Assembly: GCA_040954595.2 (NCBI GenBank)
Contig: CM082576.2
Location: forward strand, 186,001-250,000
DNA: 64,000 nt
Direction: 5' to 3'
Origin: Balanoglossus misakiensis
Lineage: Eukaryota > Hemichordata
Positions 23,201 through 36,927 of this stretch are shown here, in pieces (within the stretch, counting starts at the first letter, position 1; every line of letters starts with the position of its first letter). Made by a program: the position numbers and the translations under genes. Under the pieces are notes generated by a model, which had not been told where the DNA came from, did no database searches, and worked only from the letters and a program-made list of their open reading frames with translations.

Positions 23201-23706
23201 CCAATGAACTACCGGCCGGCACCATGCAAATTCAACCAGTCATAGGTTCATTTGCTCTTTCCGCCATCGCGCATATTGAATTCTGCACATGGTCTTCAAT
23301 CGGCCATAGTCTCTCCACACAGGTAACCATTCTACGTGTCGGCAGCGAATACAAAATCTAGCGTTTGCTTAAAACCAATATTTTATACTCTGCAAAGCCG
23401 TATTAGCGAAATGAAATGCTGAACGTACAGGTATTTCAAAATGTTGGATACAAAAATACCGCGTTCCATTTCGTGAGACTGGTCGTCTGATATGAAGGCA
23501 GTAAACAAAAGGGCGGCAGTACAAAGATGGGATGCTTTATGCTTCCAGATCCGGGAGGGGTTCCCATATCAAATGGAAGGTCAAAAGTGACGCATTGGTT
23601 ATTGAGAATGTTTAAAAGAATACAAATGTAGTTCAACAAATAAAGAGATTCAAATTCTGTTCGCACACTTTGTCAAATGTTTTTTTCAAGAAAGCTGGCA
23701 TTTGTT
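17236..23706. other. Gene-poor DNA, no recognised coding sequence
   Basis: About 6.5 kb. Frames of 60-124 codons occur on both strands, but none shows a known motif, supported start or convincing splice sites. A short CpG-rich stretch with a small hairpin (GCCGTC/GACGGC) lies near 20327-20347. A perfect hairpin of 10-bp arms and a 1-nt spacer (ACCGAAAGGT/ACCTTTCGGT) is at 22618-22638. ACTAGT and ACATGTAC words cluster near 19255-19277. Confidence 0.45.
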
Positions 23707-23716
23707 CAGGCGTAGT

Positions 23717-23881
23717 CTATGGCGCGTAATCAAGGCCAAACTTAACACGTCACATTTTGAGTGAGACACATTCGATTCTTGGCTTTTGTCGGATTTGAGG
23801 CCCCAAAATCGAATGCGTCTCACTGAAAACCTGACGTGTTAATGTTGGCCTTGATTCCGCCGCGCCATATATAGTAATTAC
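23717..23881. mobile_element. Foldback element (~165 bp) between 10-bp direct repeats
   Basis: Two inverted arms, 23718-23777 and 23807-23869, match over about 60 bp with few differences (outer ends TATGGCGCG and CGCGCCATA; inner shared words ATCAAGGCCAA, TTAACACGTCA, AGTGAGAC, CATTCGATT) around a 29-bp loop. CAGGCGTAGT occurs on both sides (23707-23716 and 23882-23891), which fits a 10-bp target duplication, although the right copy is 12 bp beyond the arm. It has no coding capacity. A 9-10 bp duplication again suggests a Mutator-like foldback or MITE. Its sequence is unrelated to the element at 6197. Confidence 0.65.
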
Positions 23882-23891
23882 CAGGCGTAGT

Positions 23892-26800
23892 TTTTTTAAA
23901 AACAAAACTCGGGGTTAGGTCGACACAGAGAAAGATGTAAGGTGTGGGTTTGAACCGCTGATACTTGCCCTGGTTGGCTGTCTAATGAAAGAGTGAACGG
24001 AGACCGCCGCGGAATGTGCTAAGAGTAGCTCAGGCGGCGTCAACAGGGAATCCTAGCCATGAGTATGCTGAGTTTGAAAGGTATATTTCAACACAAGTCG
24101 TCTGTTTGAAACACGAGCCTGATATAATCGTTCTATCATGTTTCCTTAAAATAATATAGTTTTAACTACTTGCACCGGGGGTTATGCAGGGTTTGTATTC
24201 TGTCAAAATTCACCATGAAATGTTTAAGGACATTGACTGAATACTTTAATAATCAGAATGTATTATAGTTTGTGCACCTAAATAACGCAGAGTTTATGTG
24301 TCACATGCTGCAAAGATTCAGCTGCCAACAAATACTGTGGACGTCATATATGTACTGGATGTAAAAACAGGCTGAATGCTGGGAATTTTGTCGTGTTTGG
24401 CCGAATATAGCTGCAAGCTGCAGACGATACACCGAACACACAGTCTTAATTAATTATAAAAGAAGATTTACTTGTCATTTTATTATGCAAAGAAAAGTCT
24501 GCAGTCTGACCATATTTTCTATGGGTTATCATACTCATTGCACTGAGCTTCGTAAGAGAAGACAAACAATTAAATATTCTATGACATTTCTACAAATTGT
24601 CGTAAAATGTATTCATAGTTTTATGCATGTATGAGTTAATGATTGATAAGTCTTATAGACTCGCCACTGCGACCAGGTAATTTCTTCATTTGCAATACGA
24701 CAACAATAATTAAACTAGGAAACCTCGAGCACGAAAAACACACACACTAAAACTGTGTTCTTCTGGTTTCTAGAAAAGGCAACGCAATTTTTTTTTACTA
24801 AAAGCAACTTCTGGTCTAGATAATGTTTATATTTTTCGGTCTTGCATAGTTTAAATTTGCACTAGTTCGCAGAGGCGGAGTTGGCCTGATTTCTTGTCCG
24901 GGAGATGATCTTTCAAGTGTCACCTGCCATGATGATGTCATTGATGCAGTAACCTACATTTGAGGTCAGACTGTAATGTGACAGGATTTTGTTCATTTCG
25001 CAAAATGACAGAGAAATCTCCCAAGTCTTTATCATTTACCATGGAAACCAGGAAGGGAAGTTATGAATATAATACTTTCCAGTTGATATAACTCTTTGGC
25101 AACCGCAAACACTTCGTCGCTAGTTTATTGTTGCAATTTTATAAAACGGCTATTTTCGCAATTAAGGAATTTGTGAAATTTCCGTTACTGTGGTGTAGCA
25201 ACGTAGATATTCCTCTTAACATAAACGGTACAGGGTTTTGTTGTGTCTCTTGCTTCTGTCTTCTGTTGTGTGGCAACTAGCAGGGCGACATATCAGACAA
25301 TCCCACTTTAATCTCTAAATCCCTATTTATGGCTGATTAATTTTGCACTTTAAAAATACATTGCTACGCAAACTATAGCTGGACTGTTATCGTCTCCAGG
25401 ATGCCTGATGGTCGACTTAAATGATAGGCGTGGATTATTCAGAAGAGGCACAAATTATGTCAGATCCTCTAAGTACATTTACAGGGCGTTGATTAATTTA
25501 AACATTTATTGAGAATGTGCACTGACGACTTCTGGATCCAGATGAATATTAATTCCTTAGAGGAGAGAAGTGGCTTTTCACGTGAACCGGTCGGACCTCC
25601 GTTAGGGACGGAAATTTAATACTAGCATTGGTGACAAGCTCACTAGGACATGGATGCGTGTGGGAATAGATGGCATTGGGTTATCAATATGGATTATGAA
25701 TGTTGGTCATCTTCAACTATGCCAGATACCAAAGTTTTTAACATTATATATCCACGTGTAGAATAACATAAACGGTGTCTTGTATCAAACATAATTTATG
25801 GAAAAGGGTAGCGAGAGAGAGACTTTGTCCCTTTAACTTGAACTCAATTGGCTCATATATTCTATTTATTCCACGCTAAATATACACAATATACAACTAG
25901 TTTGAATTATCGGTGGTAGCCTATGATATTCTGCTGTCCTAGGTTATTTAGACATTTATATAATATATTTAGGGACTTTTGAATATATCACGCAAATAAT
26001 ATGATGGTTCTCTCGAGCTCAGTTAAAAATTTGCAAAGCATAAACAGTCTCGCCACTCAGTTTTGCGTCCCGAAACCGCCCACTTTTTACATGTCCAATG
26101 CAGGACACGTACCTGGTTGTCTGGTCAAGGTGACCGGTTGTGCTATTAGTTATTATGTTTGTTTGAAAATACAGGTAAAAACTAGTCACAGTGTCCAGGT
26201 TGATCTGCACATTGAGTTACATCTTGGGGGTAATTTGTACCGCCGACGACGTCAGAGTACAGTTTTTGTTTATAGCGTGAAATATAGATTTGTTTGTTTT
26301 GTTCCGTGTAAGCGAGAAAAAAACTGGGATAAAGAACGGTGTGTGCATCGTGGGGAAAAGCAAATGTAGGTATCGGATGCTCGGTACGGGTCAGTTACTC
26401 ATGCTTCAGGACTGCCGTGTCACCCAGGCATGGTGCTCTCATGACATACAGGGTTGGTGCCTGGGTGTCGTTCTTTACTTTTCTATTCTACTTGTCACGG
26501 TCGGTTTCAAACGCCACTCTGGTCTCACGCACGCTGAGATCCATGATTACTGCCTCCTGGGTATTTGCAACAGAACATCACACGACATAAATAAGTTGTC
26601 TTGGAATTTTTATCCCTGTCGAAGTGAAAAAAAGGTTTGTAAATTCGGAATGAGTCAACGGACAGGAGTAATGATAGAAAAGCTCCCGTTACAAACAGGT
26701 ATTCTGAAAATTTCTCAAAATAAATGCTTTGGGCCTTTAATTGGTCGAATAGCTAGTTTTTACTAGTTTTATTCTCGTCAATAAGAATTGTATTGTAATT

Positions 26801-27064
26801 TATCACCATAACTTGCCCTGTTATTTATTACCATAATACTCGTCATTTATAATCCTGTTTGTACCCACAGGTTTTTTTTTCACACCCTGGGAGGAAACCG
26901 AATGCAGCCCACCGTTTAATATATTTTGCGATAGTTCATCAACCTGGCAAAAGGGAGTGTTTTACATTCTACACACATGCATGCGCACTTAGCATAAAAA
27001 CGTAGACTGTATTGTCTATAGAAAGGAAACTCTGTGCTCATTGCAGTGTATAGTTTTGCAGTAT
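23892..27064. other. Gene-poor DNA left of the satellite
   Basis: About 3.2 kb. Frames at 26001-26766 (up to 158 codons) overlap one another in different phases and have no family features, so I do not call a gene. A lone tRNA B-box-like GGTTTGAACC sits at 23947-23956 without an A box. I see nothing else. Confidence 0.4.
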
Positions 27065-27258
27065 GGTTTTGTCATTTTTTGAGCGTGTATGAGCTATAAT
27101 CCATGCATATGACATGAGAATGCCAAAATCACCAAAATTCACAAAGTCAAGAATTTGTCATTTTTTGAGCGTGTATGAGCTATAATCCATGCATATGACA
27201 TGAGAATGCCAAAATCATCAAAATTCACAAAGTCAAGAATTTGTCATTTTTTGAGCGT
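27065..27258 (+). repeat. Satellite family C, left edge (86-bp monomers, ~2.2 copies)
   Basis: The period is 86 bp (GTCATTTTTT at 27071 and 27157). The monomers contain CATGCATATGACATGAGAATG and CACAAAGTCAAGAATTTG-like words, aligned with but clearly diverged from family A. The last copy passes into family A at about 27258 (GAGCGTCTATGACCCATG). Confidence 0.9.
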
Positions 27259-30200
27259 CTATGACCCATGATTTTTATGAAAAATCGAAGAAATTTCGAA
27301 ATTTCGCAAACTCGAAAACTCGTCATTTTCGGACGATTTTCATGAGCTATAACCCATGATTTTTATGAAAAATCGAAGAAATTTTGAAATTTCGCAAAGT
27401 CGAAAGATCGTCATTTTCGGATGATTTTCATGAGCTATAACCCATGATTTTTATCAAAAATCGAAGAAATTTCGAAATTTCGCAAACTCGAAAAATCGTC
27501 ATTTTCGGACGATTTTCATGAGCTATAACCCATCATTTTTATCAAAAATCGAAGAAATTTTACAAATTTCGCAAAGTTGAAAGATCGTAATTTTCGGATC
27601 ATTTTCATGAGCTATAACCCATGATTATTATCAAAAATCGAAAAAATTTCGAAATTTCGCAAACTCGAAAAATCGTCATTTTCGGATGATTTTCATGAGC
27701 TATAACCCATGATTTTAATCAAAAATCGAAGAAATTTTGAAATTTCGCAAAGTCGACAAATCGTCATTTTCGGATTATTTTCATGAGCTATAACCCATGA
27801 TTTTAATCAAAAATCGAACAAATTTTGAAATTTTGCAAAGTCGAAAAATCGTCATTTTCGGATGATTTTCATGAGCTATAACCCATGATTTTTATCAAAA
27901 ATCGAAGAAATTTTGAAATTTCGCAAAGTCGAAAAATCGTCATTTTCGGATGATTTTCATGAGCTATAACCCATGATTTTTATGAAAAATCGAAGTAATT
28001 TCGAAATTTCGCAAACTCGAAAAATCGTCATTTTCGGATGATTTTCATGAGCTATAACCCATGATTTTTATGAAAAATCGAAGAAATTTCGAAATTTCGC
28101 AAACTCGAAAAATCGTCATTTTCGGACGATTTTCATGAGCTATAACCCATGATTTTTATGAAAAATCGAAGAAATTTCGAAATTTCGCAAAGTCGAAAGA
28201 TCGTCATTTACGGATGATTTTCATGAGCTATAACCCATCATTTTTATCAAAAATCGAAGAAATTTTACAAATTTCGCAAAGTTGAAAGATCGTCATTTTC
28301 GGATCATTTTCATGAGCTATAACCCATGATTATTATCAAAAATCGAAAAAATTTCGAAATTTCGCAAACTCGAAAAATCGTCATTTTCGGATGATTTTCA
28401 TGAGCTATAACCCATGATTTTAATCAAAAATCGAAGAAATTTTGAAATTTCGCAAAGTCGACAAATCGTCATTTTCGGATTATTTTCATGAGCTATAACC
28501 CATGATTTTAATAAAAAATCGAACAAATTTTGAAATTTTGCAAAGTCGAAAAATCGTCATTTTCGGATGATTTTCATGAGCTATAACCCATGATTTTTAT
28601 CAAAAATCGAAGAAATTTTGAAATTTCGCAAACTCGAAAAATCGTCATTTTCGGATGATTTTCATGAGCTATAACCCATGATTTTTATCAAAAATCGAAG
28701 AAATTTCGAAATTTCGCTAACTCGAAAAATCGTCATTTTCGGATGATTTTCATGAGCTATAACCCATGATTTTAATCAAAAATCGAAGAAATTTTGAAAT
28801 TTCGCAAAGTTGAAAAATCGTCATTTTCGGATAATTTTCATGAGCTATAACCCATGATTTTAATCAAAAATCGAAGAAATTTCGAAATTTCGCAAACTCG
28901 AAAAATCGTCATTTTCGGATGATTTTCATGAGCTATAACCCATGATTTTTATTAAAAATCGAAGAAATTTTGAAATTTCGCAAACTCGACAAATCGTCAT
29001 TTTCGGATGATTTACATGAGCTATAACCCATGATTTTTATGAAAAATCGAAGAAATTTTGAAATTTCGCAAACTCGAAAAATCGTCATTTTCGGACGATT
29101 TTCATGAGCTATAACCCATGATTTTTATGAAAAATCGAAGAAATTTCGAAATTTCGTAAAGTCGAAAGATCGTCATTTACGGATGATTTTCATTTAACCC
29201 ATGATTATTATCAAAAATCGAAAAAATTTCGAAATTTCGCAAACTCGAAAAATCGTCATTTTCGGATGATTTTCATGAGCTATAACCCATGATTTTTATC
29301 AAAAATCGAAGAAATTTCGAAATTTCGCAAACTCGAAAAATCGTCATTTTCGGATGATTTTCATGAGCTATAACCCATGATTTTTATCAAAAATCGAAGA
29401 AATTTCGAAATTTCGCAAAGTCGAAAAAATCGTCATTTTCGGATGATTTTCATGAGCTATAACCCATGATTTTATCCAAAATCGAAGAAATTTTGAAATT
29501 TCGCAAAGTCGAAAAATCGTCATTTTCGGATGATTTTCATGAGCTATAACCCATGATTTTTATGAAAAATCGAAGAAATTTCGAAATTTCGCAAACTCGA
29601 AAAATCGTCATTTTCGGACGATTTTCATGAGCTATAACCCATGATTTTTATGAAAAATCGAAGAAATTTCGAAATTTCGCAAAGTCGAAAGATCGTCATT
29701 TACGGATGATTTTCATGAGCTATAACCCATCATTTTTATCAAAAATCGAAGAAATTTTACAAATTTCGCAAAGTTGAAAGATCGTCATTTTCGGATCATT
29801 TTCATGAGCTATAACCCATGATTATTATCAAAAATCGAAAAAATTTCGAAATTTCGCAAACTCGAAAAATCGTCATTTTCGGATGATTTTCATGAGCTAT
29901 AACCCATGATTTTAATCAAAAATCGAAGAAATTTTGAAATTTCGCAAAGTCGACAAACCGTCATTTACGGATGATTTTCATGAGCTATAACCAATGATTT
30001 TTATCAAAAATCGAAGAAATTTTGAAATTTCGCAAACTCGACAAATCGTCATTTTCGGAGGATTTTCATGAGCTATAACCCATGATTTTTATCAAAAATC
30101 GAAGAAATTTTGAAATTTCGCAAAGTCGAAAAACCGTCATTTACGGATGATTTTCATGAGCTATAACCCATGATTTTTATGAAAAATTAAAGTAATTTCG

Positions 30201-33200
30201 AAATTTCGCAAACTCGACAAATCGTCATTTTCGGATGATTTACATGAGCTATAACCCATGATTTTTATTAAAAATCGAAGAAATTTTGAAATTTCGCTAA
30301 CTCGAAAAATCGTCATTTTCGGATGATTTTCATGAGCTATAACCCATCATTTTTATCAAAAATCGAAGAAATTTTGAAATTTCGCAAAGTTGAAAGATCG
30401 TCATTTTCGGATCATTTTCATGAGCTATAACCCATGATTATTATCAAAAATCGAAAAAATTTCGAAATTTCGCAAACTCGAAAAATCGTTATTTTCGGAT
30501 GATTTTCATGAGCTATAACCCATGATTTTTATCAAAAATCGAAGAAATTTCGAAATTTCGCAAAGTCGAAAAATCGTCATTTTCGGATGATTTTCATGAG
30601 CTATAACCCATGATTTTTATCAAAAATCGAAGAAATTTCGAAATTTCGCAAAGTCGAAAAATCGTCATTTTCGGATGATTTTCATGAGCTATAACCCATG
30701 ATTTTATCAAAAATCGAAGAAATTTTGAAATTTCGCAAAGTCGAAAAATCGTCATTTTCGGATGATTTTCATGAGCTATAACCAATGATTTTTATCAAAA
30801 ATCGAAGAAATTTTGAAATTTCGCAAAGTCGAAAAATCGTCATTTTCGGATGATTTTCATGAGCTATAACCCATGATTTTTATCAAAAATCGAAGAAATT
30901 TTGAAATTTCGCAAAGTCGAAAAATCGTCATTTTCGGATGATTTTCATGAGCTATAACCCATGATTTTTATGAAAAATTAAAGTAATTTCGAAATTTCGC
31001 AAACACGAAAAATCGTCATTTTCGGATGATTTTCATGAGCTATAACCCATGATTTTAATCAAAAATCGAAGAAATTTTGAAATTTTGCAAAGTCGAAAAA
31101 TCGTCATTTTCGGATGATTTTCATGAGCTATAACCCATGATTTTTATCAAAAATCGAAGAAATTTTAAAATTTCGCAAAGTCGAAAAATCGTCATTTTCG
31201 GATGATTTTCATGAGCTATAACCCATGATTTTTATGAAAAATCGAAGAAATTTCGAAATTTCGCAAACTCGAAAAATCGTCATTTTCGGACGATTTTCAT
31301 GAGCTATAACCCATGATTTTTATGAAAAATCGAAGAAATTTCGAAATTTCGCAAAGTCGAAAGATCGTCATTTACGGATGATTTTCATGAGCTATAACCC
31401 ATCATTTTTATCAAAAATCGAAGAAATTTTACAAATTTCGCAAAGTTGAAAGATCGTCATTTTCGGATCATTTTCATGAGCTATAACCCATGATTATTAT
31501 CAAAAATCGAAAAAATTTCGAAATTTCGCAAACTCGAAAAATCGTCATTTTCGGATGATTTTCATGAGCTATAACCCATGATTTTAATCAAAAATCGAAG
31601 AAATTTTGAAATTTCGCAAAGTCGACAAATCGTCATTTTCGGATTATTTTCATGAGCTATAACCCATGATTTTAATCAAAAATCGAACAAATTTTGAAAT
31701 TTTGCAAAGTCGAAAAATCGTCATTTTCGGATGATTTTCATGAGCTATAACCCATGATTTTTATCAAAAATCGAAGAAATTTTGAAATTTCGCAAAGTCG
31801 AAAAATCGTCATTTTCGGATGATTTTCATGAGCTATAACCCATGATTTTTATCAAAAATCGAAGAAATTTCGAAATTTCGCTAACTCGAAAAATCGTCAT
31901 TTTCGGATGATTTTCATGAGCTATAACCCATGATTTTAATCAAAAATCGAAGAAATTTTGAAATTTCGCAAAGTTGAAAAATCGTCATTTTCGGATAATT
32001 TTCATGAGCTATAACCCATGATTTTAATCAAAAATCGAAGAAATTTCGAAATTTCGCAAACTCGAAAAATCGTCATTTTCGGATGATTTTCATGAGCTAT
32101 AACCCATGATTTTTATTAAAAATCGAAGAAATTTTGAAATTTCGCAAACTCGAAAAATCGTCATTTTCGGATGATTTTCATGAGCTATAACCCATCATTT
32201 TTATCAAAAATCGAAGAAATTTTGAAATTTCGCAAAGTCGAAAAATCGTCATTTTCGGATGATTTTCATGAGCTATAACCCATGATTTTTATGAAAAATC
32301 GAAGAAATTTTGAAATTTCGCAAACTCGAAAAATCGTCATTTTCGGACGATTTTCATGAGCTATAACCCATGATTTTTATGAAAAATCGAAGAAATTTCG
32401 AAATTTCGTAAAGTCGAAAGATCGTCATTTACGGATGATTTTCATTTAACCCATGATTATTATCAAAAATCGAAAAAATTTCGAAATTTCGCAAACTCGA
32501 AAAATCGTCATTTTCGGATGATTTTCATTAGCTATAACCCATGATTTTTATCAAAAATCGAAGAAATTTCGAAATTTCGCAAACTCGAAAAATCGTCATT
32601 TTCGGATGATTTTCATGAGCTATAACCCATGATTTTTATCAAAAATCGAAGAAATTTCGAAATTTCGCAAAGTCGAAAAAATCGTCATTTTCGGATGATT
32701 TTCATGAGCTATAACCCATGATTTTATCCAAAATCGAAGAAATTTTGAAATTTCGCAAAGTCGAAAAATCGTCATTTTCGGATGATTTTCATGAGCTATA
32801 ACCAATGATTTTTATCAAAAATCGAAGAAATTTTGAAATTTCGCAAAGTCGAAAAATCGTCATTTTCGGAGGATTTTCATGAGCTATAACCCATGATTTT
32901 TATCAAAAATCGAAGAAATTCTGAAATTTCGCAAAGTCGAAAAACCGTCATTTACGGATGATTTTCATGAGCTATAACCCATGATTTTTATGAAAAATTA
33001 AAGTAATTTCGAAATTTCGCAAACTCGACAAATCGTCATTTTCGGATGATTTACATGAGCTATAACCCATGATTTTTATTAAAAATCGAAGAAATTTTGA
33101 AATTTCGCAAACTCGAAAAATCGTCATTTTCGGATGATTTTCATGAGCTATAACCCATCATTTTTATCAAAAATCGAAGAAATTTTGAAATTTCGCAAAG

Positions 33201-36200
33201 TTGAAAGATCGTCATTTTCAGATCATTTTCATGAGCTATAACCCATGATTATTATCAAAAATCGAAAAAATTTCGAAATTTCGCAAACTCGAAAAATCGT
33301 CATTTTCGGATGATTTTCATGAGCTATAACCCATGATTTTTATCAAAAATCGAAGAAATTTCGAAATTTCGCAAAGTCGAAAAATCGTCATTTTCGGATG
33401 ATTTTCATGAGCTATAACCCATGATTTTTATCAAAAATCGAAGAAATTTCGAAATTTCGCAAAGTCGAAAAATCGTCATTTTCGGATGATTTTCATGAGC
33501 TATAACCCATGATTTTATCAAAAATCGAAGAAATTTTGAAATTTCGCAAAGTCGAAAAATCGTCATTTTCGGATGATTTTCATGAGCTATAACCCATGAT
33601 TTTTATGAAAAATTAAAGTAATTTCGAAATTTCGCAAACACGAAAAATCGTCATTTTCGGATGATTTTCATGAGCTATAACCCATGATTTTAATCAAAAA
33701 TCGAAGAAATTTTGAAATTTTGCAAAGTCGAAAAATCGTCATTTTCGGATGATTTTCATGAGCTATAACCCATGATTTTTATCAAAAATCGAAGAAATTT
33801 TAAAATTTCGCAAAGTCGAAAAATCGTCATTTTCGGATGATTTTCATGAGCTATAACCCATGATTTTTATGAAAAATCGAAGAAATTTCGAAATTTCGCA
33901 AACTCGAAAAATCGTCATTTTCGGACGATTTTCATGAGCTATAACCCATGATTTTTATGAAAAATCGAAGAAATTTCGAAATTTCGCAAAGTCGAAAGAT
34001 CGTCATTTACGGATGATTTTCATGAGCTATAACCCATCATTTTTATCAAAAATCGAAGAAATTTTACAAATTTCGCAAAGTTGAAAGATCGTCATTTTCG
34101 GATCATTTTCATGAGCTATAACCCATGATTATTATCAAAAATCGAAAAAATTTCGAAATTTCGCAAACTCGAAAAATCGTCATTTTCGGATGATTTTCAT
34201 GAGCTATAACCCATGATTTTAATCAAAAATCGAAGAAATTTTGAAATTTCGCAAAGTCGACAAATCGTCATTTTCGGATTATTTTCATGAGCTATAACCC
34301 ATGATTTTAATCAAAAATCGAACAAATTTTGAAATTTTGCAAAGTCGAAAAATCGTCATTTTCGGATGATTTTCATGAGCTATAACCCATGATTTTTATC
34401 AAAAATCGAAGAAATTTTGAAATTTCGCAAAGTCGAAAAATCGTCATTTTCGGATGATTTTCATGAGCTATAACCCATGATTTTTATCAAAAATCGAAGA
34501 AACTTATGAATTTCGCAAACTCGAAAAATCGTCATTTTCGGATGATTTTCATGAGCTATAACCCATGATTTTTATCAAAAATCGAAGAAATTTCGAAATT
34601 TCGCTAACTCGAAAAATCGTCATTTTCGGATGATTTTCATGAGCTATAACCCATGATTTTAATCAAAAATCGAAGAAATTTTGAAATTTCGCAAAGTTGA
34701 AAAATCGTCATTTTCGGATAATTTTCATGAGCTATAACCCATGATTTTAATCAAAAATCGAAGAAATTTCGAAATTTCGCAAACTCGAAAAATCGTCATT
34801 TTCGGATGATTTTCATGAGCTATAACCCATGATTTTTATTAAAAATCGAAGAAATTTTGAAATTTCGCAAACTCGAAAAATCGTCATTTTCGGATGATTT
34901 TCATGAGCTATAACCCATGATTTTTATCAAAAATCGAAGAAATTTTGAAATTCCGCAAAGTCGAAAAATCGTCATTTTCGGAAGATTTTCATGAGCTATA
35001 ACCCATGATTTTTATGAAAAATCGAAGAAATTTTGAAATTTCGCAAACTCGAAAAATCGTCATTTTCGGACGATTTTCATGAGCTATAACCCATGATTTT
35101 TATGAAAAATCGAAGAAATTTCGAAATTTCGTAAAGTCGAAAGATCGTCATTTACGGATGATTTTCATTTAACCCATGATTATTATCAAAAATCGAAAAA
35201 ATTTCGAAATTTCGCAAACTCGAAAAATCGTCATTTTCGGATGATTTTCATTAGCTATAACCCATGATTTTTATCAAAAATCGAAGAAATTTCGAAATTT
35301 CGCAAACTCGAAAAATCGTCATTTTCGGATGATTTTCATGAGCTATAACCCATGATTTTTATCAAAAATCGAAGAAATTTCGAAATTTCGCAAAGTCGAA
35401 AAAATCGTCATTTTCGGATGATTTTCATGAGCTATAACCCATGATTTTATCCAAAATCGAAGAAATTTTGAAATTTCGCAAAGTCGAAAAATCGTCATTT
35501 TCGGATGATTTTCATGAGCTATAACCAATGATTTTTATCAAAAATCGAAGAAATTTTGAAATTTCGCAAAGTCGAAAAATCGTCATTTTCGGAGGATTTT
35601 CATGAGCTATAACCCATGATTTTTATCAAAAATCGAAGAAATTCTGAAATTTCGCAAAGTCGAAAAACCGTCATTTACGGATGATTTTCATGAGCTATAA
35701 CCCATGATTTTTATGAAAAATTAAAGTAATTTCGAAATTTCGCAAACTCGACAAATCGTCATTTTCGGATGATTTACATGAGCTATAACCCATGATTTTT
35801 ATTAAAAATCGAAGAAATTTTGAAATTTCGCAAACTCGAAAAATCGTCATTTTCGGATGATTTTCATGAGCTATAACCCATCATTTTTATCAAAAATCGA
35901 AGAAATTTTGAAATTTCGCAAAGTTGAAAGATCGTCATTTTCAGATCATTTTCATGAGCTATAACCCATGATTATTATCAAAAATCGAAAAAATTTCGAA
36001 ATTTCGCAAACTCGAAAAATCGTCATTTTCGGATGATTTTCATGAGCTATAACCCATGATTTTTATCAAAAATCGAAGAAATTTCGAAATTTCGCAAAGT
36101 CGAAAAATCGTCATTTTCGGATGATTTTCATGAGCTATAACCCATGATTTTTATCAAAAATCGAAGAAATTTCGAAATTTCGCAAAGTCGAAAAATCGTC

Positions 36201-36927
36201 ATTTTCGGATGATTTTCATGAGCTATAACCCATGATTTTATCAAAAATCGAAGAAATTTTGAAATTTCGCAAAGTCGAAAAATCGTCATTTTCGGATGAT
36301 TTTCATGAGCTATAACCAATGATTTTTATCAAAAATCGAAGAAATTTTGAAATTTCGCAAAGTCGAAAAATCGTCATTTTCGGAGGATTTTCATGAGCTA
36401 TAACCCATGATTTTTATCAAAAATCGAAGATATTTTGAAATTTCGCAAAGTCGAAAAACCGTCATTTACGGATGATTTTCATGAGCTATAACCCATGATT
36501 TTTATGAAAAATTAAAGTAATTTCGAAATTTCGCAAACTCGACAAATCGTCATTTTCGGATGATTTTCATGAGCTATAACCCATGATTTTTATTAAAAAT
36601 CGAAGAAATTTTGAAATTTCGCAAACTCGAAAAATCGTCATTTTCGGATGATTTTCATGAGCTATAACCCATGATTTTTATCAAAAATCGAAGAAATTTT
36701 GAAATTTCGCAAAGTCGAAAAATCGTCATTTTCGGATGATTTTCATGAGCTATAACCCATGATTTTAATCGAAAATCGAAGAAATGTTGAAATTTTGCAA
36801 AGTCGAAAAATCGTCATTTTCGGATGATTTTCATGAGCTATAACCCATGATTTTAATCAAAAATCGAAGATATTTCGAATTTTCGCAAACTCGAAAAATC
36901 GTCATTTTCGGACGATTTTCATGAGCT
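27259..36927 (+). repeat. Satellite family A, left block (88-bp monomers, ~110 copies)
   Basis: The unit runs CATGAGCTATAACCCATGAT, a TTTTATCAAAAATCGAAG segment, GAAATTTCGAAATTTC (a perfect 16-bp palindrome in many copies), CAAAGTCGAAAAATCGTCAT, then TTTCGGATGATTTT. Common variants are TCGAAA or TTGAAA in the palindrome, CAAACTCG or CAAAGTCG, and TATGAAAAA or TATCAAAAA. All copies have one orientation. A monomer with a net 5-bp loss in the core (CATTTAACCC) recurs at 29191, 32443 and 35166 and marks a higher-order period. The 88-bp length is not a multiple of three, so only short frames occur. Confidence 0.97.

Noticed and set aside
23947-23956. tRNA or tRNA-derived SINE (B-box-like GGTTTGAACC)
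   Set aside because: No A box at the right distance and no cloverleaf could be drawn.
24890-24912. Second primer-binding-site-like word (CTTGTCCGGGAGATGATC)
   Set aside because: It shares only the TCCGGGAG part with the true site at 11455, with no LTR end before it and no gag after it.
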